From Bradyrhizobium sp. CCBAU 53338 (GTDB taxonomy: Bacteria > Pseudomonadota > Alphaproteobacteria > Rhizobiales > Xanthobacteraceae): DNA of 64,000 bases. Every line of letters begins with the position of its first letter. Positions within the stretch are counted from its first letter, which is position 1. Below are positions 16,725 to 26,738 of this stretch, in pieces. Under the pieces are notes generated by a model, which saw only the letters and a program-made list of their open reading frames with translations, did no database searches and had not been told where the DNA came from. Location of the stretch: assembly GCF_015291665.1 (NCBI RefSeq), contig NZ_CP030048.1, positions 7,103,501-7,167,500 on the forward strand, given 5' to 3'. The position numbers and the translations under genes are program-made.

Positions 16725-19183
16725 GACGCGCGCTGTGGGTGCTCGCGGTGCTGCTCAGCCATTGGCGGCGACACAGGATGCAGTTCGCGACGCTGCTGAT
16801 CGGGCTGATCGCGGCGACCGCGCTGTGGAGCGGTGTGCAGGCGATCAACCAGCAGGCCCGCACGGCCTATGACCGCGCGGCGGCGACGTTTGGCGGCGTG
16901 CGCACGGCCACGCTGGTCGCACCTGATGCGGCGACGTTCTCGCAGGACTTGTTCGTCAAGCTCCGCCGCACAGGCTGGCCGGTTTCGCCAGTGCTGGAAG
17001 GCCGGGTCCAGGTCAATGGGCGTTCGATGCGGCTGCTCGGCATCGAGCCGGTGACGCTGCCGGTCGATGTCGGCAATGCGCCGCGCCTTGGTGCCGCGGA
17101 CCTGGGCAGCTTCGTCGCGCCACCGGGCCAGACGCTGGCGGCGCGAGAGACGCTTGGCGATTTGCACGAGGCGGAAGGCGCGACGCCGTCGATCAGCAGT
17201 GGCGCAGAGCTGCCGCCGCTGCATGTGCTGCCGCAACTCGTGCCCGACGTGCTGGTGGTCGATATCGGCGTGGCGCAGCGGCTCCTGAACAAGCCGGACC
17301 AGGTCTCGCGCCTGCTGATCGGCAAAGTGAAGGGCAAGCCTGCGCCGCTCGCAAGCGTCGTCGGCGAGCAGTTGAAGCGGGTCGAGCCGAATGCGGAGAC
17401 GGAGCTGGAACGTCTGACCGACAGTTTTCATCTCAACCTCACCGCCTTCGGCCTGCTGTCGTTCTTCGTCGGCCTCTTCATCGTCAACTCGGCCGTCGGA
17501 CTCGCCTTCGAACAGCGGCTGCCGATGCTGCGCACCTTGCGCGCCTGCGGCGCCTCGGCGCGGCTGGTCAACAGCGTGCTGGTGGTCGAGCTGGTGGCGC
17601 TGGCGCTGCTCGCAGGGCTGATCGGGCTCGTCTGCGGCTATGTGATCGCGGCCGCGCTGCTGCCCGACGTCGCAGCGTCGCTGCGCGGGCTTTATGGCGC
17701 GCAGATTCCGGGGCAGCTCACGCTTCGGCCCGAGTGGTGGCTTGCCGGCATCGGCATCAGCATTGCCGGCGCGATCGTGGCGGCCGCGACCAGCCTGATC
17801 AAGGCGATCCGGATGCCCGTGCTGGCGACCGCACAGCCGCGGGCCTGGCAGCAACGGCAGCGCCGCTGGCTGATGCTGCAAAGTCTTGCCGCCTGCGCGG
17901 TGTTCGCGGTCGCGCTGCTGCTGCTCTATTACGGACAGTCGTTGATCGCAGGGTTCGGCCAGCTGGCGGCGCTGATGCTCGGCGCAGCTCTGATCCTACC
18001 GGCCTTCCTCGAACTCCTCTTGCTCGTCGGCCAGCGTTTGGCGCGCGGGCCGCTGGCGCTGTGGTTCTGGGCCGACAGCCGGCAACAGCTGTCCGGGTTG
18101 TCGCTGGCATTGATGGCGCTGCTGCTCGCGCTGGCGGTCAATGTCGGCGTCTCGACCATGGTGGAAACGTTCAGCCGCACCTTCGTCGGCTGGCTCGATG
18201 GACGGCTCGCCGCCGACGTCTATATCAGCGCCGCCGACAATGCGCAGGCGGTCGCGATCCGCAACTGGCTGCGGGACCGCAGCGAGGTGCAGGCGATCCT
18301 GTCGGGTGGGCGGGCGGAGACGCAGGTGCAGGGCCAGCCGGTGGAACTGCTCGGCCTGCCCGATCACGCGCTCTATCGCGAGCGCTGGCCGCTGCTGGAG
18401 TCCGCGCCGCGCGCCTGGACGCAACTGGTGCCGGGCAACGCCGCCTTCATCAGCGAGCAGCTGAGCCGCCGCCTCGGCGTCCGCGTCGGCGACGTCATCG
18501 AGGTGCCGGCGCCTGGGGGGAGCTGGGAGCTCGACATCGTCGGCATCTATGCCGATTACGGCAATCCCAAGGGACAGCTCGCGGTGAATGTCGCGGCGCT
18601 GATCCGGCAGTTTCCGCAGACGCCGCAGACGCGGATCGGACTCGTCGTTCCACGGGACAAAATTGCCGGCCTGATCGCGGCCTTGCACAAGCGGTTCGCG
18701 CTCGACGATCGCGCGGTGGCCGATCAGGCAACGGTGAAGGCCGAATCGATCCGCATCTTCAACCGCACCTTTGCGGTGACCTCGGCGCTGAACGCCTTCA
18801 CGCTCGGCGTCGCCGGCATCGCGCTGCTGACCAGCCTGCTCACGCTGGCGAACTCGCGCCTGCCGCAGCTCGCGCCGCTCTGGGCGATCGGCATCACACG
18901 GCCGCGCCTTGCGGCGATCGAATTGACCAAGACGCTGTCGGTCGCGCTGTTCACGACGCTGCTCGCGGTGCCGCTCGGGCTGTTGGTGGCGTGGTGCCTG
19001 ATCGCGATCGTCAACGTGAAGGCGTTCGGCTGGCGACTGCCGTTCCACGTCTTTCCGCTGCAACTGGTCGAGCTGGTGGCGGTCGCGCTTGTAGCCTCGC
19101 TGCTGGCCGCGCTGCCGCCGGTGCTACGGCTGGCGCGGATGCAGGCCGCACACCTCGTCAAGGTGTTTGCCAATGAGCGCTGA
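16721..19183 (+). CDS. FtsX-family ABC transporter permease (820 residues)
   Basis: A large permease with about ten predicted membrane helices: one at about residues 20-40, a cluster near 240-360, others around 390 and 460, and a C-terminal FtsX-type triple at about 690, 740 and 780. Large periplasmic domains lie between helices 1-2 (about 45-235) and near 490-680. This double-FtsX layout is typical of AttF/AttG-like or YbbP-like permeases that use no classical transport path but act on lipids or envelope proteins. Starts inside the stop of the ATPase and overlaps the AttH-like gene by 11 bases, so it is the middle gene of a coupled operon. Confidence 0.88.
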
Positions 19184-20255
19184 CAAATTCTCGCGACGCG
19201 CCTTTACCGGCGGCATCGCCGCGCTGGCCCTCGCGCGCCGCGTCAACGCGCAGGGCTATGCCGGGCTCGGCGAAACCGCGGACGGCTTTGCGAGGGTCAC
19301 GCCAGGCAAGACGTTTTCGTTCCCGGCCGATCACGGACCGCACCCGGATTTTCGCATCGAGTGGTGGTATCTGACGGCGAACCTCGTCGACAGTGCTGGA
19401 GCTGCTTGCGGGCTGCAATGGACGCTGTTTCGCCAGGCCGCAAAGCCGGGCCCGCAAGGCGAAGGCTGGGCCAATCAGCAGATCTGGATGGCGCATGCCG
19501 CGGTGACGCGCGCCGACACACACCGCTTCAACGAGCTGTTTTCGCGCGGCGGCATCGGTCAGGCCAACGTCGAGGCCAGGCCGTTCGCGGCGTGGATCGA
19601 CGATTGGGAGATGAAAGGGTCTGAGCACAGCGACGATCGCACCCTGTCGCCGGTGACGCTGAAGGCATCTGGCACCGATTTCAGCTATGCGCTGACGCTC
19701 GAGGCCGATCGTCCGGTCGTCCTGCAGGGGGACGGCGGCTACAGCCGCAAGTCCGAGCGCGGACAGGCGTCGTACTATTACAGCCAGCCGTTCTACCGCG
19801 CGCGCGGCATGCTGACCATCGACGACAAGCCGGTCGAGGTCTCGGGCCAGGCCTGGATGGACCGCGAATGGAGCAGCCAGCCGCTCGACGCCGACCAGAC
19901 CGGCTGGGACTGGCTGTCACTGCATCTCGCCACCGGCGACAAGCTGATGCTGTACCGGCTGCGCCAGAAGGACGGCGAGGATTATCCGTTCGGCAACTGG
20001 ATCAGCGCCGGCGGCGGAACACGGATGATTGTAGGCAGCGACATCCAGATGACACCAAAGGCAACGGCGGAGGTGGCCGGTCGCAAGCTGCCGGTGGAAT
20101 GGCAGATCGCGATCCCGTCGCGCTCGTTCTCGATCTCCTGCAAGCCGCTCAATCCCCGGGCGTGGATGGGGACTGGCTTCGCCTACTGGGAAGGACCGAT
20201 CAGCTTCACCGGCACACACGATGGCGTTGGCTATCTCGAACTTACCGGCTATTGA
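19173..20255 (+). CDS. Secreted lipocalin-like protein (AttH / CrtC carotenoid hydratase family)
   Basis: A 360-residue exported protein with a Tat-type signal (SRRAFTGGIAALALARR). After it, FPADHGPHPDFRIEWWYLTANL is the family hallmark, followed by LQWTLFRQA and QIWMAHAAVTRAD. A second diagnostic block is GQAWMDREWSSQPLDADQTGWDW. This is the AttH/CrtC superfamily, two consecutive lipocalin barrels; one branch hydrates carotenoids but AttH-like members next to ABC transporters have no known reaction. The ATG overlaps the permease gene by 11 bases. The operon order ATPase-permease-AttH equals the attEFGH arrangement described in Agrobacterium. Substrate and role unknown. Confidence 0.88.
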   Translation: MSADKFSRRAFTGGIAALALARRVNAQGYAGLGETADGFARVTPGKTFSFPADHGPHPDFRIEWWYLTANLVDSAGAACGLQWTLFRQAAKPGPQGEGWANQQIWMAHAAVTRADTHRFNELFSRGGIGQANVEARPFAAWIDDWEMKGSEHSDDRTLSPVTLKASGTDFSYALTLEADRPVVLQGDGGYSRKSERGQASYYYSQPFYRARGMLTIDDKPVEVSGQAWMDREWSSQPLDADQTGWDWLSLHLATGDKLMLYRLRQKDGEDYPFGNWISAGGGTRMIVGSDIQMTPKATAEVAGRKLPVEWQIAIPSRSFSISCKPLNPRAWMGTGFAYWEGPISFTGTHDGVGYLELTGY

Positions 20256-20281
20256 GCCGCATCCGACTGCCGGAGGCCCCG

Positions 20282-20668
20282 ATGTATCATCTCACCGCGC
20301 TCGTCACGCTGCTGGCGCTTGCATTTTACTTCTTCACCTGCGTCAACGTCTCGCGGTCGCGGACCAGAACCGGCGTCAAGGTGCCGGCGATGTCAGGCCA
20401 TCCGGACTTCGAGCGCGCCTTCCGCATCCAGATGAACACGCTGGAATGGATGCCGATCTTCCTGCCGTCGCTCTGGCTGTTCGCGACCTATGTCAGCGAC
20501 GCCATCGCAGCGGGCATCGGCGCGATCTGGATCGTCGGCCGCATCGTCTATTTCATCGGCTATTCGCGGGCCGCCGCCAAGCGCGGCCCCGGCTTTGCGA
20601 TCCAGGCTTTCGCAGCGATCGCGCTGTGGGCAGGGGCGTTGGCGGCGGTGGTGATGCGGCTGGTGTGA
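20282..20668 (+). CDS. MAPEG family membrane protein
   Basis: A 128-residue protein with four hydrophobic segments. The block GHPDFERAFRIQMNTLEWMP is the MAPEG hallmark (R-x-x-x-N-x-x-E motif for glutathione-linked enzymes of eicosanoid and microsomal glutathione metabolism), and GRIVYFIGYSRAAAKRGPGF matches the second conserved region. It begins 26 bases after the AttH-like gene, so it may belong to the same operon. A membrane-bound glutathione transferase or peroxidase role is possible but unproven. Confidence 0.87.
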   Translation: MYHLTALVTLLALAFYFFTCVNVSRSRTRTGVKVPAMSGHPDFERAFRIQMNTLEWMPIFLPSLWLFATYVSDAIAAGIGAIWIVGRIVYFIGYSRAAAKRGPGFAIQAFAAIALWAGALAAVVMRLV

Positions 20669-20694
20669 CGGCAACTGCACCGCCACATACTCGG

Positions 20695-20722
20695 TGTCGT
20701 CCTGGCTTTCGCCAGGACGACA
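20695..20722. terminator. Hairpin between convergent MAPEG and binding-protein genes
   Basis: TGTCGTCCTGGC at 20695-20706 and GCCAGGACGACA at 20711-20722 form a perfect twelve-base stem with a TTTC loop. It occupies almost all of the 59-base gap between the two convergent genes, with only five bases before the next stop. Its sequence is a variant of the repeat at 14513, so it is a repeat copy that probably terminates both transcripts. Confidence 0.75.
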
Positions 20723-20727
20723 AAGAA

Positions 20728-21918
20728 TCACTTCGTCAGCGGGCAGCCGCTTTCCTTGGCGGTGAAGAAGGCCTTGTCGCCGGGAACGGTTGCGATTTCC
20801 TTGTAGTAATCCCACGGCTTCTTCGATTCCGAGGGCTTCTTGACCTCGAACAGATACATGTCGTGGACCATGCGGCCGTTCTCGAGCACCTTGCCCTTGG
20901 CGAAGGCGTCGTCGACCGGCAGCTCCTTCAGCTTCCTGGCGACCGCCTCGGTATCCTTGGTGCCGGCGGCCTTCACCGCCTTCAGATAGCTCAGCGTCGC
21001 CGAATAGGTGCCGGCGTGGATCATGCTCGGCATCCGCCCGGTACGCTTGAAGAAGCGCTCGGAGAAGGCGCGCGTGGTGTCGTCGTGATCCCAGTAGAAG
21101 CCTTCGGTCAGCACCAGGCCTTGCGCCGCCTGGAGGCCCAGACCATGCACCTCGGCGAGCGTCATCAAGAGGCCTGCCAGCTTCTGGCCGCCGGAGACGA
21201 TGCCGAACTCGGCCGCCTGCTTGATCGAGTTGGTGGTGTCCTGGCCGGCATTGGCGAGCCCGACGATCTTTGCCTTCGAGCTCTGCGCCTGCAGCAGGAA
21301 GGACGAGAAGTCGGAGGAGTTGAGCGGCACGCGGACCGAGCCCACCACCTTGCCGCCATTGGCGGTGACGATCTCGCTGGTGTCCTTTTCCAGCGCATAG
21401 CCGAAGGCATAGTCCGCGGTGAGGAAGAACCAGCTGTCGCCGCCGGCCTTGGTCAGCGCGCCGCCGGTGCCGACCGCGAGCGCATGGGTGTCGAACGCCC
21501 AGTGGAAGCCGTAGGGCGAACACGCGGAGCCGGTGATGCTCGACGTGGCCGCGCCGACCACGATGTCGATCTTCTTCTTTTCCTTCGACAGGTCCTGCAC
21601 GGCGAGCGCCACCGACGACGTCGTCAGCTCCGTGATCATGTCGACATTGTCGGCGTCATACCAGCGGCGTGCGATGGAAGTGGCGAGATCAGGCTTGTTC
21701 TGGTGGTCGGCGGTGATCATCTCGATCTTCTGGCCCAGCACCTCGCCGCCAAAATCCTCGATCGCCATCTTGGCCGCTTCGACCGAATACTTGCCGCCGT
21801 AATCGGCATAGACGCCGGACTGATCGTTGAGAATGCCGATCTTGACCCCTTGCGCGGAGGCCGGCGTGGCCAGCAGCAAAGCCGACGTCGCGACAGCGGC
21901 CAAAAGTGCTGATTTCAT
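20728..21918 (-). CDS. ABC transporter substrate-binding protein (branched-chain amino acid/LivK type)
   Basis: A 396-residue periplasmic binding protein. The signal peptide (MKSALLAAVATSALLLATPASA) precedes the family start VKIGILNDQSGVYADYGG. Further family features are AKMAIEDFGGEVLGQKIEMI (ligand-binding region) and YGFHWAFDTHALAVGTGG. GGGAG precedes the ATG. It is a periplasmic binding protein of the HAAT family that usually works with LivHMGF; none of these is in the neighbourhood, so the partner permease must be elsewhere. Ligand unknown; such proteins in soil bacteria often bind aromatic or amino acids. Confidence 0.9.
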   Translation of the reverse strand: MKSALLAAVATSALLLATPASAQGVKIGILNDQSGVYADYGGKYSVEAAKMAIEDFGGEVLGQKIEMITADHQNKPDLATSIARRWYDADNVDMITELTTSSVALAVQDLSKEKKKIDIVVGAATSSITGSACSPYGFHWAFDTHALAVGTGGALTKAGGDSWFFLTADYAFGYALEKDTSEIVTANGGKVVGSVRVPLNSSDFSSFLLQAQSSKAKIVGLANAGQDTTNSIKQAAEFGIVSGGQKLAGLLMTLAEVHGLGLQAAQGLVLTEGFYWDHDDTTRAFSERFFKRTGRMPSMIHAGTYSATLSYLKAVKAAGTKDTEAVARKLKELPVDDAFAKGKVLENGRMVHDMYLFEVKKPSESKKPWDYYKEIATVPGDKAFFTAKESGCPLTK

Positions 21919-22080
21919 TTATGATCTCCCAGCATTGTTCTGTTTTGAAATCGCGCCGAGTGTAATGAAGAACCCCGGCCGCGCCCATCCATTTCATGAT
22001 GCTCGTCAGCACGGAGGTGGTGCGGCATTATGCGCCGTCGTTCGGGCGATGTGGGCACGCCGACGGGCATAGAGGCAGCC

Positions 22081-25000
22081 TCAAGCCGCCGCCTCCGGCT
22101 TCTTCTCGTTCCGTCCTTCCGCCAGGTTCCGCACCACCACATAGAAGATCGGCGTGAACAGCAGGCCGAACAGCGTGACGCCGATCATGCCGAAGAACAC
22201 GGCGACGCCGACGGCCTGGCGCATCTCGGAGCCCGAGCCGGACGAGATCACCAGCGGCAGCACGCCGAGGATGAAGGCGAAGGACGTCATCAGGATCGGC
22301 CGCAGCCGCAATCGGCAGGCCTCGATCACGGCCTCAAGCCTTGGCTTGCCTTCCTTCTCGATGTCGCGGGCGAACTCGACGATCAGGATCGCGTTTTTCG
22401 CCGCGAGCCCGACCAGCACGACGAAGCCGATCTGGGTGAGGATGTTGACGTCCTGCCCCATGATGCGAACGCCGATCGTGGCAGCCAGCAGGCACATCGG
22501 CACGATCAGGATTACCGCGAACGGCAAGGTCCAGCTGCCATATTGCGCGGCGAGCACGAGATACACGAACAGCACGCAGATCGGGAACACATAGAGGCCG
22601 GCATTGCCGCCGGTGACCTGCTGGTATGACAGGTCGGTCCATTCGAAGGTGAAGCCGCTCGGCAGGGTGTCGTCCGCCAGCTTCTTGATGGTGTTCAGCG
22701 CGGTGGTCGAGCTCGTGCCCGGCGCCGGCTCACCCTGCAATTCGGACGCCGCGTAGAGATTGTAGCGGGCGACGCGATCGGGGCCCGAGACGTCCCTGAA
22801 GTCGACCACGCTGCCGAGCATCACCATGTCGCCCGAGGCGTTGCGCGTGCGCAGCCGCGCCAGATCGCTTGGTTCCTTCCGGAACGGGAAATCAGCCTGC
22901 GCAGTGACGTGATAGGTGCGACCGAACAGGTTGAAGTCGTTGACATAGGTCGATCCGAAATAGGTCTGGATCGTGTCGTTGATGTTCGAGATGGGAACGC
23001 CGAGCTTCTGCGCCTTGGTGCGGTCGATGTCGACGAAGAGCTGCGGCGTGTTGGCCGAGAACGGCGAGAACACCGAGGTCAGGTTCGGCGATTTTCGCGC
23101 GGCAGCGACGAGCTCGTCGGTCGCGGACGCCAGCAGCTCCGGCCCGCGGCCCTGGCGGTCCTGGATGCGGATAGCGAAGCCGCCGCCGGTGCCGATGCCG
23201 GGCACGGCCGGCGGCGGAATCACGATGATGAACGCGCCCTGGATCGCGGCGAGCCGCTTGCGCAGCTCGGCCGTGATGGCGTTCGCCGTCAGCCCCTTCT
23301 TCAACCGCGCCTCGGGCTCGTCGAACACGGGAAATAGCGCGGCCGCATTGCCCGCCTGCGTGCGCGTCGCGCCCGAGAAGCCGGCGAAGGCTGCGACGCG
23401 GATGATGCCCGGCGTATCCAGCGAGATCCGCTCGATCTCGCGCACGATTTCGGTCGTCCGCGCCAGCGATGCAGCCCCCGGCAATTGCACCGATACGATG
23501 ACGTAGCCGCGGTCCTGCGCGGGGATGAAGCCCTGCGGCGTGGTCCCGATCAACCAGCCGGCGCTGCCGATCAGCACGACATAGATCAGGATCATCACCA
23601 CCGAATGCCGGATCACGAAATTGGCGACGCCGGCATAGCCGTGCGCCAGCCGGTCAAACACACGGTTGAAGGCGCCGGTGAAGGCACCCCACGCCCGCGC
23701 GATCAGATTCCAGGCGGCGGGTGGCCGCTTCGCTTCGTGGGGCGTGAGGATCTGCGAGGCCAGCGCCGGCGAGAGCGTCAGCGAGCAGAAGCAGGAGATG
23801 GCGGTCGCCACGGCAATCGTGACGGCGAATTGCTGGAAGAACTGCCCGGATATGCCGCCGAGGAACGCTGTCGGCACGAACACCGCACACAGCACCAGCG
23901 CAATCGAGACCAGCGCGCCACCGACCTCCTCCATGGTCTTCAACGCGGCGTCGCGCCGACTGAGGCCATGCTCAAGATGCCTCTCGACATTCTCGACCAC
24001 GACGATGGCATCGTCGACGACGATGCCGACGGCGAGTACGAGTCCGAACAGCGTGAGATTGTTGATGGAGAAGCCGAGCGCCGCCATCACCGCGAAGGTG
24101 CCGACCAGCGAGACCGGGATCGCGATGATCGGGATGATCGCCGGCCGCCAGCCTTGCAGGAACACCAGGACGACGACGACCACGAGCAGCATGGCCTCAT
24201 AGATGGTCTTGATCAGCTCGTGGACGGACTGGGCGATGAACTCGGTCGGGTTGTAGCCGATATTGTAGTCGAGGCCCTTCGGGAAGCTCTGCTTGAGCCG
24301 CGTCATGGTGTCGGAGATGTTCTTCGCGGTGGCGAGCGCGTTCGACCCCGGCCGCTGCGTCACCAGCATGGCGACCGCCGATTTGCGCAAGAGGAAGCTG
24401 TTGGTCGAATAGGCGAGCGCGCCGAGCTCGATGCGAGCCACGTCGCGCAGGCGCACCGTGCGGCCGTCCGAGCCGGCCTTGATCAGGATGTCTTCGAACT
24501 GCTTCTGGTCCTTCAACCGTCCCGTGAAAACGAGGTTCGGCTGGAAGGCGCGGTCGGCGATTGGTGGTTCGGCGATCTGGCCGCCGGCGATCTGCACGTT
24601 CTGGGCGCGGATCGCGGCCAGTACCTCGGCCGAGGTCAGGCCGAGATTGGCGATGCGGTCGGGATCGAGCCAGAGCCGCATCGAATAGTCGCGCGCACCG
24701 AAGATCTGGATGTCGCCGACGCCGTCGATGCGCAGCAGCTGGTCGCGGACCTGGAGCAGCGAGTAGTTGGAGATATAGAGCTGGTCGAACGTGTCGTCCG
24801 GCGACAGCATGAACACGACCATCAGGATGTCGGGCGAGTTCTTGCGGGTGACGACGCCGTTGCGCTGCACTTCGTCCGGTAGCTGCGGCTGCGCGATGGC
24901 AACACGGTTCTGGACCAGCACCTGCGCCTTGTCGAGATCGGTGCCGAGCTTGAAGGTGACGGTGATGGTGAGCTGGCCGTTCGACGTGGCCTGGCTGTAG

Positions 25001-25239
25001 AGATACAGCATGTCCTCGACGCCGTTGATCTGCTGCTCGATCGGAGCGGCAACGGTGTCGGACACGGTTTGCGCCGAGGCGCCCGGATATTGCGTGGTGA
25101 CGACGACGGTCGGCGGCACCACTTGCGGATATTCGGAGATCGGCAGCGTCGAATAAGCGAGCGCGCCGACGATCAGGAGCACGATCGACAGCACCATCGC
25201 AAGAATGGGCTGGTTGATGGAGAGACGGCCAAGATTCAT
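22081..25239 (-). CDS. RND efflux pump permease (AcrB/MexB/HAE1 family)
   Basis: A 1052-residue inner-membrane proton antiporter. It begins NLGRLSINQPILAMVLSIVLL, the usual helix 1 start, and has the paired proton-relay aspartates of helix 4 in GIVVDDAIVVVENVER (about residue 405). Periplasmic pore segments and the repeat of twelve helices in two halves are as expected; the second half has the GFVVLVGLAAKNAILIVEFA motif. The gene overlaps the stop of its adaptor by four bases (ATGA), so the pair is co-translated. No outer-membrane channel or TetR regulator lies beside it. The role is likely export of antimicrobial or plant-derived compounds. Confidence 0.94.
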   Translation of the reverse strand: MNLGRLSINQPILAMVLSIVLLIVGALAYSTLPISEYPQVVPPTVVVTTQYPGASAQTVSDTVAAPIEQQINGVEDMLYLYSQATSNGQLTITVTFKLGTDLDKAQVLVQNRVAIAQPQLPDEVQRNGVVTRKNSPDILMVVFMLSPDDTFDQLYISNYSLLQVRDQLLRIDGVGDIQIFGARDYSMRLWLDPDRIANLGLTSAEVLAAIRAQNVQIAGGQIAEPPIADRAFQPNLVFTGRLKDQKQFEDILIKAGSDGRTVRLRDVARIELGALAYSTNSFLLRKSAVAMLVTQRPGSNALATAKNISDTMTRLKQSFPKGLDYNIGYNPTEFIAQSVHELIKTIYEAMLLVVVVVLVFLQGWRPAIIPIIAIPVSLVGTFAVMAALGFSINNLTLFGLVLAVGIVVDDAIVVVENVERHLEHGLSRRDAALKTMEEVGGALVSIALVLCAVFVPTAFLGGISGQFFQQFAVTIAVATAISCFCSLTLSPALASQILTPHEAKRPPAAWNLIARAWGAFTGAFNRVFDRLAHGYAGVANFVIRHSVVMILIYVVLIGSAGWLIGTTPQGFIPAQDRGYVIVSVQLPGAASLARTTEIVREIERISLDTPGIIRVAAFAGFSGATRTQAGNAAALFPVFDEPEARLKKGLTANAITAELRKRLAAIQGAFIIVIPPPAVPGIGTGGGFAIRIQDRQGRGPELLASATDELVAAARKSPNLTSVFSPFSANTPQLFVDIDRTKAQKLGVPISNINDTIQTYFGSTYVNDFNLFGRTYHVTAQADFPFRKEPSDLARLRTRNASGDMVMLGSVVDFRDVSGPDRVARYNLYAASELQGEPAPGTSSTTALNTIKKLADDTLPSGFTFEWTDLSYQQVTGGNAGLYVFPICVLFVYLVLAAQYGSWTLPFAVILIVPMCLLAATIGVRIMGQDVNILTQIGFVVLVGLAAKNAILIVEFARDIEKEGKPRLEAVIEACRLRLRPILMTSFAFILGVLPLVISSGSGSEMRQAVGVAVFFGMIGVTLFGLLFTPIFYVVVRNLAEGRNEKKPEAAA

Positions 25240-26453
25240 GACTTGTCACCAGCCTTGCCACCGGCCGGCGCTGGAGCGGTCTGCGGAGCGACCTTGGCGC
25301 CGACGCGGGCGCGCTGGATACCATTGACGATGACGCGGTCCTCCGCCTTCAACCCTTCGCGGATCACGCGCAGGCCGTCATCGAGCGGCCCGAGCACCAC
25401 GGGGCGCGCCTCGACGGTGTCGTCAGGCTTCACCACGAACACGATCTTGCGCGACTGGTCGGTCGCAACAGCGGCATCCGGGATCAGCAGCGCCTCGTAG
25501 GGCGCGCTGCCGATCAGGCGGACGCGGCCGAACTGGCCGGGCAGGATCGACAGATCGGTATTCTTGACCACGGCACGGCTGCGCAGCGTACCGGTGGAGA
25601 CATCGAGGCGGTTGTCGAGGAAGTTGATGGCACCGTCATGCGACGGCTTGGTTTCGCCGGCGAGCGTCACCTGCACCGGGTTCGCCGTGTCGCGCGAGCT
25701 CGGGCGCTTACCTTCGAACCACAGCTTGCTGTATTTGATGAAGGTGGTCTCATCCATGTCGAAATAGATGTAGATCGGGTCCATCGTCACGATCGAGGTC
25801 AGCAAGGTCGAGGAGCCGTTGTCACTGCCTTGCACGAGATTGCCCGGGCTGACGAGATGGCGGCTGACGCGGCCGGTGATCGGCGCGGTCACATGCGTGA
25901 ATTCGATGTTGAGCTGGGCGGCCTTCAGCGCGCCCTCGGCCTGGGTCTCGGCGGCGTGCGCGGCCTGCAAGGCTTGCCGGCGCTGGTCGACGACCTGCTC
26001 GGAAACCGCGCTGGTCTGCACCAGGTTCAGGCCGCGATCGAGCTCCCGCTTGGCGAGTTCCACCTTGGCGCGGGCGTCGGACAGCTGGCCGTCCGCCTGC
26101 TCGGCCACGGCCTCGAACGGACGCGGGTCGATAACATAGAGCAGGTCGCCCTGATGCACGATGGCGCCGTCCTGGAATTCGACCGAGTTGACGAAGCCGC
26201 CGACGCGGGGACGTACCTGCACCTCTTCGACCGCTTCGAAGCGGCCGGTGTACTCATCCCAATCGGTGACGGTGCGCTTGACCGGCTGGGCGACGGTCAC
26301 CGGCGGAGGCGGCGGCGCAGCAGCCTGCGAGGCCGGTTGACCGCAACCGCTGAGCGCGAATGCCGCGACGAAAAGGCCGGCCATGGCGTAAGGCCTGATC
26401 TGAACGAAATCGTGCGTTTTGACAAATTGCTCGCTTCCGTCCGGTCCACTCAT
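25236..26453 (-). CDS. RND efflux periplasmic adaptor (AcrA-like lipoprotein)
   Basis: A membrane fusion protein of about 405 residues. The N-terminus has a lipoprotein signal with lipobox LSGC (ALSGCGQPAS). It is followed by the barrel-sandwich entry EVQVRPRVGGFVNSVEFQDGAIVHQGD, a coiled-coil hairpin from about residue 130 to 170, and ITGRVSRHLVSPGNLV. The C-terminus is Pro/Ala-rich. The ATG at 26453 (MSGPDG) is favoured: AGGA is seven bases upstream and signal-peptide features begin soon after; an upstream in-frame start at 26669 would be unusual. First gene of the two-gene pump operon. Confidence 0.9.
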   Translation of the reverse strand: MSGPDGSEQFVKTHDFVQIRPYAMAGLFVAAFALSGCGQPASQAAAPPPPPVTVAQPVKRTVTDWDEYTGRFEAVEEVQVRPRVGGFVNSVEFQDGAIVHQGDLLYVIDPRPFEAVAEQADGQLSDARAKVELAKRELDRGLNLVQTSAVSEQVVDQRRQALQAAHAAETQAEGALKAAQLNIEFTHVTAPITGRVSRHLVSPGNLVQGSDNGSSTLLTSIVTMDPIYIYFDMDETTFIKYSKLWFEGKRPSSRDTANPVQVTLAGETKPSHDGAINFLDNRLDVSTGTLRSRAVVKNTDLSILPGQFGRVRLIGSAPYEALLIPDAAVATDQSRKIVFVVKPDDTVEARPVVLGPLDDGLRVIREGLKAEDRVIVNGIQRARVGAKVAPQTAPAPAGGKAGDKS

Positions 26454-26612
26454 CCCAGGTCCTCGCATGAAAGCCGCGGAAAATGCAGGGTAGTCACCTA
26501 CCCGCGGGCGCCACAAGATGGGTGGCGATGATGAAATCTTCAAGACCATGTCACGCGCAATGCTTCGGAGAGTGCCCTGGCCGGATGGCGAGTTGACACG
26601 CGATCTCTTCGT

Positions 26613-26634
26613 CTCTCCCCGCTTGCGGGGAGAG
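26613..26634. repeat. Short perfect palindrome in the divergent promoter region
   Basis: CTCTCCCCGC at 26613-26622 and GCGGGGAGAG at 26625-26634, separated by TT, form a perfect ten-base hairpin. It lies in the 285 bases between the efflux operon and the divergent dehydrogenase gene. It could be an interspersed repeat or a regulatory site; it could not be assigned. Confidence 0.6.
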
Positions 26635-26738
26635 GGAGACGAGAGAGCGGAGACCCAGCGTCTTCGCACATGACGGATGCCGGCCGCTCGGCTAGATTGG
26701 CCTTACAAAACAAGACGAATTGTCCGGGGAGGACGCGA

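Noticed and set aside
20221..21912. Long open frame of about 563 codons on the plus strand overlapping the LivK-type binding protein
   Set aside because: It lies antisense to a gene with a clear signal peptide, family motifs and ribosome site. Its product is Arg/Gly/His-rich and has no domain, as expected from the reverse frame of a high-GC gene.
23485..24882. 465-codon plus-strand frame inside the RND pump gene
   Set aside because: Antisense to the RND transporter, whose frame has all expected motifs; product is highly charged and low complexity.
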